Source: Dechloromonas aromatica (nom. nud.)
GTDB taxonomy: Bacteria > Pseudomonadota > Gammaproteobacteria > Burkholderiales > Rhodocyclaceae
Direction: 5' to 3'
NCBI GenBank assembly: GCA_017848965.1
Contig: JAFIHA010000036.1
Span: 1-64,000, forward strand
Length of the DNA stretch: 64,000 bases
Made by a program: the position numbers and the translations under genes. The notes under the pieces were generated by a model, which worked only from the letters and a program-made list of their open reading frames with translations, made no database searches and was not told the DNA's origin. Within the stretch, counting starts at the first letter, position 1, and the number at the start of each line of letters is the position of its first letter. This document shows, piece after piece, positions 16,586-24,834 of the stretch.

Positions 16586-17853
16586 GAGGCTTGATTTGTC
16601 CGTTGCGCTTCCTGAACGCGGAAGCAGAAAAAGGTGACGTCATCGCGACGATGGTTCGGCCCCTGCCATTCGCTGATCGCCTGCTGTACGGCGCGGTTGA
16701 TCTCGCTGCTCGGTCGGTCGCGGTTGGCCAGGATGAGGTCGCGGATACGACGCTTGCCGAAGGCAATGGACTTGGGGCCGCCGACTTGGTCGACCAGACC
16801 GTCGGTGGTGACAAACACCAGGCTGCCAGCTTGCATCTGCACCGCCCGCTTCTGCCAGGTGAAATCCAGCTCGCTATCGACGTAGCCGACGCACTTGCGG
16901 TCGCCATCCACCATTTCCACCCCATCGCCACCGGGGTGCAGCACGAAGAGGCTGGTCTTGGCGCCGGCGAATATCAGCCGGCGGGTGGCGATGTCGTACC
17001 AGAAACAGGCGGCATCCATGCCGTCGTCCGATTCCGGGGTTTCATCCTGCCCGCCGACCTGTCCGAGCATCTGCTTGATGCCGCAGTTGACGCTGCCCAG
17101 CAACAGCGCCGGGTCAGCAGGGCCATGCTGGTCAATTGCCTGGGCCAGACAACTGGAAGCGATCAGCGTCATGAAGGCGCCGGGCACGCCGTGACCGGTA
17201 CAATCCGCGACGGCACCGAACCAGCCATCGCTGCGGGCAACGAAGTAGTAGAAATCGCCGCCGACGAGATCGCGCGGCTCCCAAACCAGATCGGCGTCCT
17301 CCAGTGTGTGCAGCATGGTGTCGCGCGAAGTACGCAACATGGAACGCTGAATCACGCTGGCGTATTCGATGCTCTGCATGATCTGGCGGTTGCGGGCTGC
17401 CTGCATGTCGGCCACCACCCGCATCAGTTGCAAACCGTGGCCGACGCCGGCGAAGCGGCCGCCGCGGGTGATGATGAAACCATCGGCCAGCGCCTTCTCG
17501 CCGTATTCCACCGCCTTGAAGGTCAACGACTCGATGTCCATGTCCGCCTCGACCACCAGCGGCTCCTTGTCCATAAAGGCAATGGAACTCTTGCGGCTGT
17601 ATACCTCCTTGCGGAACGGCTTGCTCATCTGCGACAGGAAGATGCCGCGGTTGATGAGGCCGATGGGGATACCATCCTCGATCACTGGCAGACTCGTCAG
17701 GTCGCGGTACTTGGAGAATATCTCCATGACCGTTTCATTGCTGTCTTCAGCCGTGACCGAGGGCGTCTGGATGCAGAGATCTTCGGCGGTCGGCTGCTGA
17801 GAGCGCGGACGACAATCGGCGGGGAGATGGGGGGATATTTCCAAGGCAAGCAT
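16582..17853 (-). CDS. CBS-domain PP2C (SpoIIE-type) phosphatase, SiaA counterpart
   Basis: A 423-residue cytosolic protein. A tandem CBS-like pair (about residues 30-150) contains TSLPVIEDGIPIGLINR and ADGFIITRGGRFAGVGHG. A short linker (AARNRQIMQSIEYASVIQR) precedes a PP2C/SpoIIE phosphatase domain with metal motifs DLVGGDFYYF, ADCTGHGVPGAFMT and a late RRDDVTFFCFRV. It is the first gene of the Sia-type operon and should dephosphorylate SiaC. In Pseudomonas, SiaA is membrane-bound with a periplasmic sensor and HAMP; here these are replaced by CBS domains, which usually bind adenine nucleotides. The signal is therefore probably intracellular. Start at 17853 has only a weak ribosome site. Confidence 0.85.
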   Translation of the reverse strand: MLALEISPHLPADCRPRSQQPTAEDLCIQTPSVTAEDSNETVMEIFSKYRDLTSLPVIEDGIPIGLINRGIFLSQMSKPFRKEVYSRKSSIAFMDKEPLVVEADMDIESLTFKAVEYGEKALADGFIITRGGRFAGVGHGLQLMRVVADMQAARNRQIMQSIEYASVIQRSMLRTSRDTMLHTLEDADLVWEPRDLVGGDFYYFVARSDGWFGAVADCTGHGVPGAFMTLIASSCLAQAIDQHGPADPALLLGSVNCGIKQMLGQVGGQDETPESDDGMDAACFWYDIATRRLIFAGAKTSLFVLHPGGDGVEMVDGDRKCVGYVDSELDFTWQKRAVQMQAGSLVFVTTDGLVDQVGGPKSIAFGKRRIRDLILANRDRPSSEINRAVQQAISEWQGPNHRRDDVTFFCFRVQEAQRTNQAS

Positions 17854-18057
17854 TCCGGAAAATGGGGTTTTGCGTTATCTGTTTGCGGCGAACTCGTCGG
17901 CGACAGTCTAGGCAGTTCGTGTGTCCAATCGGTGACAAGACAGGCGCAAGATGCGGCTTTTCTTCCGGAATGCGCCGGCTGCAGGCTGCCCCAAGGCGAA
18001 CCCGCAGAGCGAAAGGAGGCGGCACGCTTCGGCGCTGTCGCTACGCCGGAGCCTGGC

Positions 18058-19155
18058 CTATTCGTGATCCTGGAACTGCCGGGCGATGGCGCGGAATTCG
18101 TCCTCGATTTCCCGGAAGGCGGCGATCAGTTCGGGGTCGAAATGCTTGCCACTGCCGTCGAGGATGATGGCGACCGCCTGTTCGTGGCTGAAGGCCGGCT
18201 TGTAGACGCGCTTGCTGATCAGCGCATCATAGACGTCGGCCACCGCCATCAGCCGCGCCGACAGCGGAATGGCTTCGCCAGCGAGGCCTAGCGGATAGCC
18301 GCTGCCGTCCCATTTCTCCTGGTGCGCATGGGCGATCTCGCCGGCGATGCGCAGGAAGCCGTCCTCGCCTTCGAGGTGCTGCTCGGCGCGGCGGATCGCT
18401 TCGAGGCCGAGCGTGGTGTGGGTCTTCATGATTTCGAATTCGGCGTCGTCGAGCTTGCCCGGCTTGAGCAGGATGTGGTCGGGGATGCCGACCTTGCCGA
18501 TGTCGTGCAGCGGCGCCGACTTGTAGAGCAGTTCGATGGTCAGCTCGTCGAGTGCGCCGGCGTATTTCGGGTTGCGCTGCAGGTGCCGGGCGAGCGCCCT
18601 GACGTAGCGCTGCGTGCGCAGGATGTGGTTGCCGGTCTCGTTGTCGCGGGTTTCCGCGAGCGAGGCCATGGCGATGATCGTCACGTCCTGGATGCGCTGC
18701 ACCTGGCGCGTGCGCTTCTGCACTTCCTGTTCCAGCCAGGCGTTCTGCTGCGCCAACTGGTCGCGGCTGCGCTTCAGGGCGACATGGGTATGGACGCGGG
18801 CGACCAGGATCAGCGGATTGATCGGCTTGCCGACGTAATCGACCGCACCGAGTTCGAAGCCGCGCCGCTCGTCCTCGGCTTCCGTGCGCGCAGTGAGGAA
18901 GATCACCGGGATGTCGGCCGTCGCGGGATCCTGCTTGAGCCGGGCGCAAACTTCGTAGCCATCCATCTCAGGCATCATGATGTCGAGCAGAATCAGCGCC
19001 GGCGAGGGCGACTGGGCGGCCAGTTCGAGCGCCTGCGGCCCGTTGGTGGCGACCCGCACCTTGTAGTCGTCCATCAGCAGCGCGCTGACCAGGCGCAGGT
19101 TTTCCGGGGTGTCGTCCACCACGAGAATGCTGGTCTTGACGGCATCACTGCTCAT
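18058..19155 (-). CDS. Response regulator with HD-GYP c-di-GMP phosphodiesterase domain
   Basis: A 365-residue protein. A receiver domain (about 7-125) has the phospho-acceptor Asp in ILLDIMMPEMDGYE and the conserved Lys in YVGKPINP. A coiled linker (QNAWLEQEVQKRTRQVQ) follows, then the HD-GYP domain with SAPLHDIGKVGIPD and KWDGSGYPLGL. It should break down c-di-GMP when phosphorylated. The ATG at 19155 lies 11 bp inside the end of the upstream permease-kinase gene, so that kinase, through its HPt domain, is the likely phosphodonor. The last third is duplicated in the remnant at 13412. Confidence 0.92.
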   Translation of the reverse strand: MSSDAVKTSILVVDDTPENLRLVSALLMDDYKVRVATNGPQALELAAQSPSPALILLDIMMPEMDGYEVCARLKQDPATADIPVIFLTARTEAEDERRGFELGAVDYVGKPINPLILVARVHTHVALKRSRDQLAQQNAWLEQEVQKRTRQVQRIQDVTIIAMASLAETRDNETGNHILRTQRYVRALARHLQRNPKYAGALDELTIELLYKSAPLHDIGKVGIPDHILLKPGKLDDAEFEIMKTHTTLGLEAIRRAEQHLEGEDGFLRIAGEIAHAHQEKWDGSGYPLGLAGEAIPLSARLMAVADVYDALISKRVYKPAFSHEQAVAIILDGSGKHFDPELIAAFREIEDEFRAIARQFQDHE

Positions 19156-22100
19156 GGCGCAGCCCTCCCTGAGTGGCATGAAGAATGTCCAGCGCGCTCC
19201 GGAACTCGTAGTCGCGGACGGCTTTCTCGAAAGCTTCGCCGGCGGCGCCCGGCAAGGCCGCGCGGATGGCGGCGAGATGATCGACCAGGTAATCGATCGC
19301 CGCGCCGTCCTGATCGGCGAGATAGCCGGCCAGCCGCGCGAGGATGGCGGCGGTTTCGCCGGAAGTCGACGGCGACGCGGCCGGCGCCTCGCCGGCCGGC
19401 ACCGGAACGCCCTGGCGGATCGCTTCGGCGAGGGCCGCCAGCGCGTCAAGGAAGCCGGCGAGCGCCGCCGTCGCCAGTTCGTCCTTGAGCAGCGCACTTT
19501 CCAGCTCGGCCGCCTGCTGGTGCAAGGCATCGGCGCCGAGGTTGCCGAGCACGCCTTTGAGGGTGTGCAGTTGGCGGGCGAGCTGCGTCTTGTTGGCGGC
19601 AGCGAGCGCGCCGCGCAACTGACCATCGTGTTCGGCCTGATGCTGCACGAACTGCAGCAGCATTTCCCGGTACAGCGCCGTTTTGCCGTTCACCCGCCGC
19701 AGGCCGACGACCACGTCGAGGCCGGCAATCGCCGGAAACACCGGCGCCGGCGCGGGCTGGCCGGCAGCGGGAAGCGGCGCGCCGGCGCCGGGCTGGGTAC
19801 CGGCGTAGCGGGCCCAGCGGGCAATGGTACGCAGGAAACTCGGCGGATCGATCGGCTTGCCGACGTGATCGACCATGCCGGCGTCGATGCAGCGTTGCCG
19901 CTCTTCCATCATCGCGTGCGCGGTCATGGCGACGATCGGCAGTTCGGCGAAGCGAGCGTCGGCACGCACCCGCCGGGTGGCCTCGATGCCGTCCATTTCC
20001 GGCATCTGCAGGTCCATCAGCACCAGGTGATAGGCGGGCGCCGTAGCGGCGCCCAGTATTTCCAGCACCTGCCGGCCGTTGTTGGCGACATCGACCGCCG
20101 CCCCGGCCTCCCGCATCAGCTCGATGGCAATCTGCTGGTTGATCGGGTTGTCTTCCGCCAGCAGGATGCGCAGTCCGTCGAGCATGCCGGTCGGCAACAG
20201 GGTGTCGTCTGCCGTCTGGTGCGTCTGACTGAGGAACTGCTCGGCGTCGAGCACCGGCAATGCGACGGCGAAGCTGAACTGTGAGCCGACGCCGGCGATG
20301 CTCTCGACCTTGATCTCGCCGCCCATTGCCTCGACGATGCGCTTGCTGATGGTGAGGCCGAGACCGGTGCCGCCGTATTTGCGGGTGGTCGAGCCGTCGG
20401 CCTGCGAAAATGGCTGGAACAGCTTGTCCAGTTGCGCCGGCGTCATGCCGATGCCGGTATCGCGCACGCAGAAGCGCAAGACCGCCTGCTCGCCGTGCAC
20501 TTCCTGCGGCGTGACGGCAATCTCGATGCGTCCGCGCTCGGTGAACTTGACCGCGTTGTTGGCGAGATTGATCAATACCTGCCCCAACCGCAGGGGGTCG
20601 CCAAGGAAATGGCCGGGCAGCGCCGGATCGACGCTGATCAGGAGTTCCAGCCCCTTTTCGGCGGCCCGCCCGCCGACCACGGTGCGCACCGATTCGCACA
20701 CCTCGGCGAGGGCGAACGCGACGCGCTCGAGTTCCAGCTTGCCGGCCTCGATCTTCGAGAAATCGAGAATGTCGTTGATGATGCGCAGCAGCGAGGTGGC
20801 GGCCAGGTTGGCCTTGGCGATGTAATCGCGCTGGCGGGCGTCGAGATCGGTTTTCAAGGCCAGGTGCGACATGCCGATGATGGCGTTCATCGGCGTGCGG
20901 ATTTCGTGGCTCATGTTGGCCAGGAAATCCGACTTCAGCCGCGTCGCCTCCAGCGCCACGTCGCGCGCTCGCGCCAGTTCCTCCTCGGCGCGCTTGCGCC
21001 GGCTGATGTCGCGGACGAAGGAACTGAAGGTGTAGCTGTCGCCGACCTTGACCGGCCAGATCGACAGTTCGACGTCGATGATGCCCTTGTCCCGGGTCAG
21101 CGCGGTGATTTCGATCCGCTGGTTGACCAGGCTGCCCTGGCCGGTCTCGGCGAAGCGGCGCACACCGGCTTCGTGCATTTCCCGATAGGGCTCGGGGACG
21201 ATCAACTGGCTCATCTTCTGGCCGATGGCTTCGTCGCGCCGCCAGCCGAAAATCTGTTCCGCCGCCGGGTTCCAGTCCACGATCATGCTCTGCGCATCGA
21301 TCGTGATCACCGCATCGTTCGCCGTATCGAGCAGCATGCGCGTGCGTTCGGCGGCGCGCGCCAGTTCCGCCGAGGCCGCTTCGGCGCTTTCCTTGGCGCT
21401 GCGCAATTCGTCTTCGGCCCGATTGCGGCTCTCCTCGGAGAGCGTGATCCACCACGTGGCGATGCTCGACAACACCGCCAGGCCGAAAAAGATGCGGATC
21501 AGGTAGTCGTCGAATTTGTCCAGCACCTCGGGGGAAAACGCCTTCATCCCGCCGGGCAGCGTCGCCCACAGCGTGATGACGATCATCAGCAGCATGAAGC
21601 CCCAGATCAGCGTGAAGGTGGCGACGCGTTGCGCCGTCAGCCCGGAAACCTCGCGCCACGACAGGCGGTTGAGCGCCGCGTGCACGGCGTCGCGATAGAC
21701 CTCGGCCCAACTGCGCCCCTTCGGTTTGCAGACATCCTTGCAATTCGGATCGAGCGTGCAGCACAGCGAGCAGATGTTGACCCCGTGGTGCGGACAGTAG
21801 GCCGAATCGGCCTCGGCGTAATGGTGTTCGCAGACGCCGCAGGCGACCAGCGCGTTCGAGCGCTCCGGGAAACTGCTGCGACGCGCGATGTAATACTTGC
21901 CCTTGGTGACGTAGGCAATCAGCGGAGCGAGGACGAAGGCGAGCGCCGCCGCGATCAGCCAGGAATAGGCCTGCGCGTAGTCGCCCAGCACGCCGCTGAA
22001 GGCGATGGTGGAGACGATCGAGGCCACCGTCATGCTGAGCACGCCGACCGGGTTGAAGTTGTACAGGTGGGCGCGCTTGAATTCGACCAGCGGTGGGCTG

Positions 22101-23329
22101 AGGCCGAGCGGCTTGTTGATCGACAGATCGGCGACCACGGCGCAGACCCAGGCGACGGCGATGTTCGAATAGAGGCCGAGGACGCTGTTCATCGCCTCGA
22201 ACAGGTCGAGTTCCATCAAGAGCAGCGCGATGGCGCAATTGAAGATCAGCCAGACAACGCGCCCGGGATGCGAGTGGGTGACGCGGGAAAAGAAGTTCGA
22301 CCAGGCGAGCGAGCCGGCGTAGGCATTGGTGACATTGACCTTGAGTTCCGAGACGCAGACGAAGATGGCGCCGATCAGCAGCGCCGTTTCCGGATTGTCG
22401 ATGGCGTAGCGGAAGGCGGTGTTGAAGATCTGGATCGGTTCCTTGGCATCGGCGACGGCGACGCCGGCGAGCACCGCGACGGCGGCGAGCAGCATGCCGC
22501 CGAGCTGTTTGAGGAAGGCGATGACGATCCAGCCGGGGCCGCCGAGCAGCATGTTGAACCACCAGCCGACGCGGTTGCCGCGTTCGCGCTCGGGCATGAA
22601 GCGCAGGTAGTCGACCTGCTCGCCGATCTGGGCGATCAGCGCAAAGGAGATCCCGGCGGCGATGCCGAAATGGTAGGGATCGAAGCCGTTGCTCTTCGAC
22701 ACCTCGCCGGCGAAGCGGGTCATCGCCGCGAGCGCCGCCGGCTCGCGCGTCAGCACGTAATAGAAGGGCACCGCGAGCAGGATCAGCCACAGCGGCTGGG
22801 TCCATTGGTGGAAACGGTTGATCGCGGTGACGCCGTAATAGACGACGGGAATCACCACCACCGTGCACACGATGTAGCCGAGCCACAACGACATGCCGAA
22901 ATAGAGCTTGATCGCCTGCGCCATGATGGCGGTTTCGACGGCGAGGAAGATGAAGGTGAAGGAGGCGTAGATCAGCGAGGTGAAGGTCGAACCGACGTAG
23001 CCGAAGCCGGCGGCGCGCGTCAGCAGGTCCATGTCGATGTTGTGGCGCGCCGAATACTGGCAGATCGGCAGGCCGGCGACGAAGATCATGATGCCGGCGA
23101 AGATCAGCGCCCAGATCGCGTTGGCGAAGCCGAAATCGAGCAGCAGCAGGGCACCGATCGCCTCGTAGGAAAGCGCCGAGTTGGTGCCGATCATGGTGTT
23201 GCCGATCACCGACGGCGACCACTTGCGAAAACTCGCCGGCGAATAGCGCAACGCGTAGTCCTCGATCGACTCCGTCGCCACCCAGCGATTGTATTGACGC
23301 TTGACCTTTTCAGCCGATGCCGTCGCCAT
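19145..23329 (-). CDS. NCS1-type permease fused to hybrid histidine kinase with HPt
   Basis: A 1394-residue multi-domain membrane sensor. Residues ~25-475 form a 12-helix transporter of the purine/cytosine permease (NCS1) type, with WSPSVIGNTMIGTNSALSYE at helix 1. A Cys/His-rich segment (497-534; CGVC, HH, CPHH, CSLCC, then two more Cys) is followed by two more helices (~570-625). A PAS domain (~660-780) precedes HisKA with His808 (NMSHEIRTP), an ATPase domain (DTGIGMT, GGTGLGLTIS), a receiver with Asp1106 (LMDLQMPEMDG) and an HPt with His1255 (QLHTLKGVLGN). It probably senses or transports a nucleobase-like ligand and relays phosphate to the overlapping HD-GYP regulator. Ligand is inference. 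Confidence 0.88.
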   Translation of the reverse strand: MATASAEKVKRQYNRWVATESIEDYALRYSPASFRKWSPSVIGNTMIGTNSALSYEAIGALLLLDFGFANAIWALIFAGIMIFVAGLPICQYSARHNIDMDLLTRAAGFGYVGSTFTSLIYASFTFIFLAVETAIMAQAIKLYFGMSLWLGYIVCTVVVIPVVYYGVTAINRFHQWTQPLWLILLAVPFYYVLTREPAALAAMTRFAGEVSKSNGFDPYHFGIAAGISFALIAQIGEQVDYLRFMPERERGNRVGWWFNMLLGGPGWIVIAFLKQLGGMLLAAVAVLAGVAVADAKEPIQIFNTAFRYAIDNPETALLIGAIFVCVSELKVNVTNAYAGSLAWSNFFSRVTHSHPGRVVWLIFNCAIALLLMELDLFEAMNSVLGLYSNIAVAWVCAVVADLSINKPLGLSPPLVEFKRAHLYNFNPVGVLSMTVASIVSTIAFSGVLGDYAQAYSWLIAAALAFVLAPLIAYVTKGKYYIARRSSFPERSNALVACGVCEHHYAEADSAYCPHHGVNICSLCCTLDPNCKDVCKPKGRSWAEVYRDAVHAALNRLSWREVSGLTAQRVATFTLIWGFMLLMIVITLWATLPGGMKAFSPEVLDKFDDYLIRIFFGLAVLSSIATWWITLSEESRNRAEDELRSAKESAEAASAELARAAERTRMLLDTANDAVITIDAQSMIVDWNPAAEQIFGWRRDEAIGQKMSQLIVPEPYREMHEAGVRRFAETGQGSLVNQRIEITALTRDKGIIDVELSIWPVKVGDSYTFSSFVRDISRRKRAEEELARARDVALEATRLKSDFLANMSHEIRTPMNAIIGMSHLALKTDLDARQRDYIAKANLAATSLLRIINDILDFSKIEAGKLELERVAFALAEVCESVRTVVGGRAAEKGLELLISVDPALPGHFLGDPLRLGQVLINLANNAVKFTERGRIEIAVTPQEVHGEQAVLRFCVRDTGIGMTPAQLDKLFQPFSQADGSTTRKYGGTGLGLTISKRIVEAMGGEIKVESIAGVGSQFSFAVALPVLDAEQFLSQTHQTADDTLLPTGMLDGLRILLAEDNPINQQIAIELMREAGAAVDVANNGRQVLEILGAATAPAYHLVLMDLQMPEMDGIEATRRVRADARFAELPIVAMTAHAMMEERQRCIDAGMVDHVGKPIDPPSFLRTIARWARYAGTQPGAGAPLPAAGQPAPAPVFPAIAGLDVVVGLRRVNGKTALYREMLLQFVQHQAEHDGQLRGALAAANKTQLARQLHTLKGVLGNLGADALHQQAAELESALLKDELATAALAGFLDALAALAEAIRQGVPVPAGEAPAASPSTSGETAAILARLAGYLADQDGAAIDYLVDHLAAIRAALPGAAGEAFEKAVRDYEFRSALDILHATQGGLRHEQ

Positions 23330-23420
23330 TCCGCCCTACCCCCATGTCTGGCGGCGCATCTCCGGTCGATGCGCTTGCGTTACGCCATGTTAGACGGATT
23401 TACGCATCGAATGAAGAATG

Positions 23421-23440
23421 CCCGCAGCAATTTCTGCGGG
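23421..23440 (-). terminator. Hairpin after the ODP-like gene
   Basis: CCCGCAG (23421-23427) / CTGCGGG (23434-23440) with a 6-base loop lies 24 bp past the stop of the minus-strand MBL gene and is followed on that strand by a T-rich stretch (CATTCTTCATTC). It separates the PHA-linked run from the permease-kinase operon. Confidence 0.5.
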
Positions 23441-23463
23441 CGACGCCAGCGGTGAGCCAGGAC

Positions 23464-24204
23464 TCAGCCGCCGATCACGCCGACCGGCAAGGCGTCGAAC
23501 CAGTGGATGAAGCGCTGCACGTCGGCGCCGCGGTAGATGGCGCCGTGCTGCGGGCAGAGGAAGTCGATGTCGAGCCCGGCGACGCGTTCGCACCAGCGGC
23601 GCTTGGCCTCGTTGGACCCCATCCAGCGCTGGTGAAAGGCTTCGGCGTAGCGGATATGGGCATCGAAATCCTCGACGAAGAGCCCGTCCTGGCCGGCCGG
23701 CAGGAGCGCCGCACCGACGTCGCCGGAGAACAGGATCTTCGCCTTGCGGTCGTAGAGATGGAAGTTGCCGGAGGCATGCAGGTAATGCGCCGGTACCGCC
23801 TGCAGCGGCAGACCGCCGAGGGATATTTCCATGCCGGCGTCGGGAATCGGCACGAAGGTCTCCGGCGCGCCGCCGAAGTGCGGGATGAAGCCAGCCCACA
23901 GCCAACTGACATAGCAGCGCATGCCGGGGTTGAATTCCAGCCACAGCGCCAGCGACGAACAAATGTCGGGGTCCTGGTGCGAGGCGAAGACGGCGGTCAG
24001 CGCGGAAGGATCGAATTCGCCGGCGAGCGCCGAGAAGACGGCGGGAAAGATTTCGGCGCCACCGGGATCGAGCAGCATGCCCTGGCCACCGTGGCTGACC
24101 AGGTATTCGTTGGTGTCGATCAGATGCCCCGGCCGCTCCGGATCGCGCACGATGGCCACCCATTTGTGGTCACCATCCTGGAAAATGGTACTGGTTTTCT
24201 TCAC
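23464..24204 (-). CDS. ODP-like di-iron MBL-fold protein (O2-sensor type)
   Basis: A 246-residue metallo-beta-lactamase-fold protein. Metal-binding motifs are ASHQDPDICSS (HxDxD), PAHYLHASGNFHLY, LFSGDVGAALLP and CPQHGAIYRG. The HxDxD rather than HxHxDH form, and the layout, match the oxygen-binding di-iron protein (ODP) and flavodiiron core group, without a flavodoxin domain. In Treponema an ODP works with a cytosolic chemoreceptor as oxygen sensor. Here the gene lies 15 bp after one encoding a chemoreceptor-tip-like protein, so a sensor pair is plausible. An NO/O2 reductase role is the alternative. Start ATG at 24204 gives the complete domain. Confidence 0.78.
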   Translation of the reverse strand: MKKTSTIFQDGDHKWVAIVRDPERPGHLIDTNEYLVSHGGQGMLLDPGGAEIFPAVFSALAGEFDPSALTAVFASHQDPDICSSLALWLEFNPGMRCYVSWLWAGFIPHFGGAPETFVPIPDAGMEISLGGLPLQAVPAHYLHASGNFHLYDRKAKILFSGDVGAALLPAGQDGLFVEDFDAHIRYAEAFHQRWMGSNEAKRRWCERVAGLDIDFLCPQHGAIYRGADVQRFIHWFDALPVGVIGG

Positions 24205-24219
24205 CCCGCCCCCGCTGTC

Positions 24220-24834
24220 TTAATTGTTCTTGAAAAAATCCGAACGCTGCAGCGCCTGCAGCGAATTGCGTATTTCCTCGACGACGCCGTCGAATTCGCC
24301 GGAAACCTGAGTCAGCGCCCCGGCAAACCCCTGACCGTAAGCCGCCTCGATCTTCGCCGACTTGGCCAGCACGCCGCCCAGCTCGACCAACTGGAAAGCG
24401 TCTTCGAGCGCCCGCTGCAACTGTCGGCGCAAGCTCGCCAGATGCTGCTGGTGTTCGGCGTTGGCCCGTTCGCGCCGGCTCACCAGTTGATCCAGCTGGC
24501 GCGCCGGAACAGCGGCGACGGCGGCGCGCAGCAGCCGGGTGTTGCGGATGTCCTGGAGGACGACCGAGACGTCGCGCACGCCGGCGTGGATGTGTGCGGT
24601 CAGCGTCTGCATCTGCGTCCGCAGGTCCTGCGAGAAGACGCGCAACTCGTTGGAGAGGACGCCGAAGCCGCGCGCGTTGATGCCGGCGCGCTTGGCCAGG
24701 AAGATGGCGTTGAGCGCCATCAGGTTGATGCGAAAGGCAACGGCGACGACGGCCTTGACCTCCTCGTTGATGCGGACGATGCGCCGCAGGTCTTCGCCGG
24801 CTGCGGCACCGGCCGTCCGCACCAGCGCCGTCAT
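24220..24834 (-). CDS. Short cytosolic chemoreceptor-tip-like protein
   Basis: A 204-residue, almost fully helical protein without membrane segments. Residues ~35-75 read FRINLMALNAIFLAKRAGIN and then RGFGVLSNELRVFSQDL. This resembles the hairpin tip of methyl-accepting chemotaxis proteins (typical core NLLALNAAIEAARAGE then GRGFAVVADEVR), with the central Glu positions replaced. The rest is coiled-coil. The ATG overlaps the phaC stop by 4 bp. It may be a truncated or decoupled signalling coiled-coil working with the neighbouring ODP-like protein, or a chemoreceptor-derived scaffold. No methylation sites or ligand domain were recognised. Confidence 0.65.
   Translation of the reverse strand: MTALVRTAGAAAGEDLRRIVRINEEVKAVVAVAFRINLMALNAIFLAKRAGINARGFGVLSNELRVFSQDLRTQMQTLTAHIHAGVRDVSVVLQDIRNTRLLRAAVAAVPARQLDQLVSRRERANAEHQQHLASLRRQLQRALEDAFQLVELGGVLAKSAKIEAAYGQGFAGALTQVSGEFDGVVEEIRNSLQALQRSDFFKNN

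Noticed and set aside
19446-23222. Long minus-strand frame overlapping the permease-kinase in another phase
   Set aside because: Arg/His/Pro-rich out-of-phase reading of the same gene; the in-phase frame has all domains.
20432-23455. Very long plus-strand open frame (about 1000 codons) antisense to the permease-kinase
   Set aside because: It mirrors the real gene in a GC-rich codon pattern, has Arg/Gly/Asp/His-heavy composition and no domain. Similar antisense frames occur opposite nrdJ, hoxH, ileS and others.
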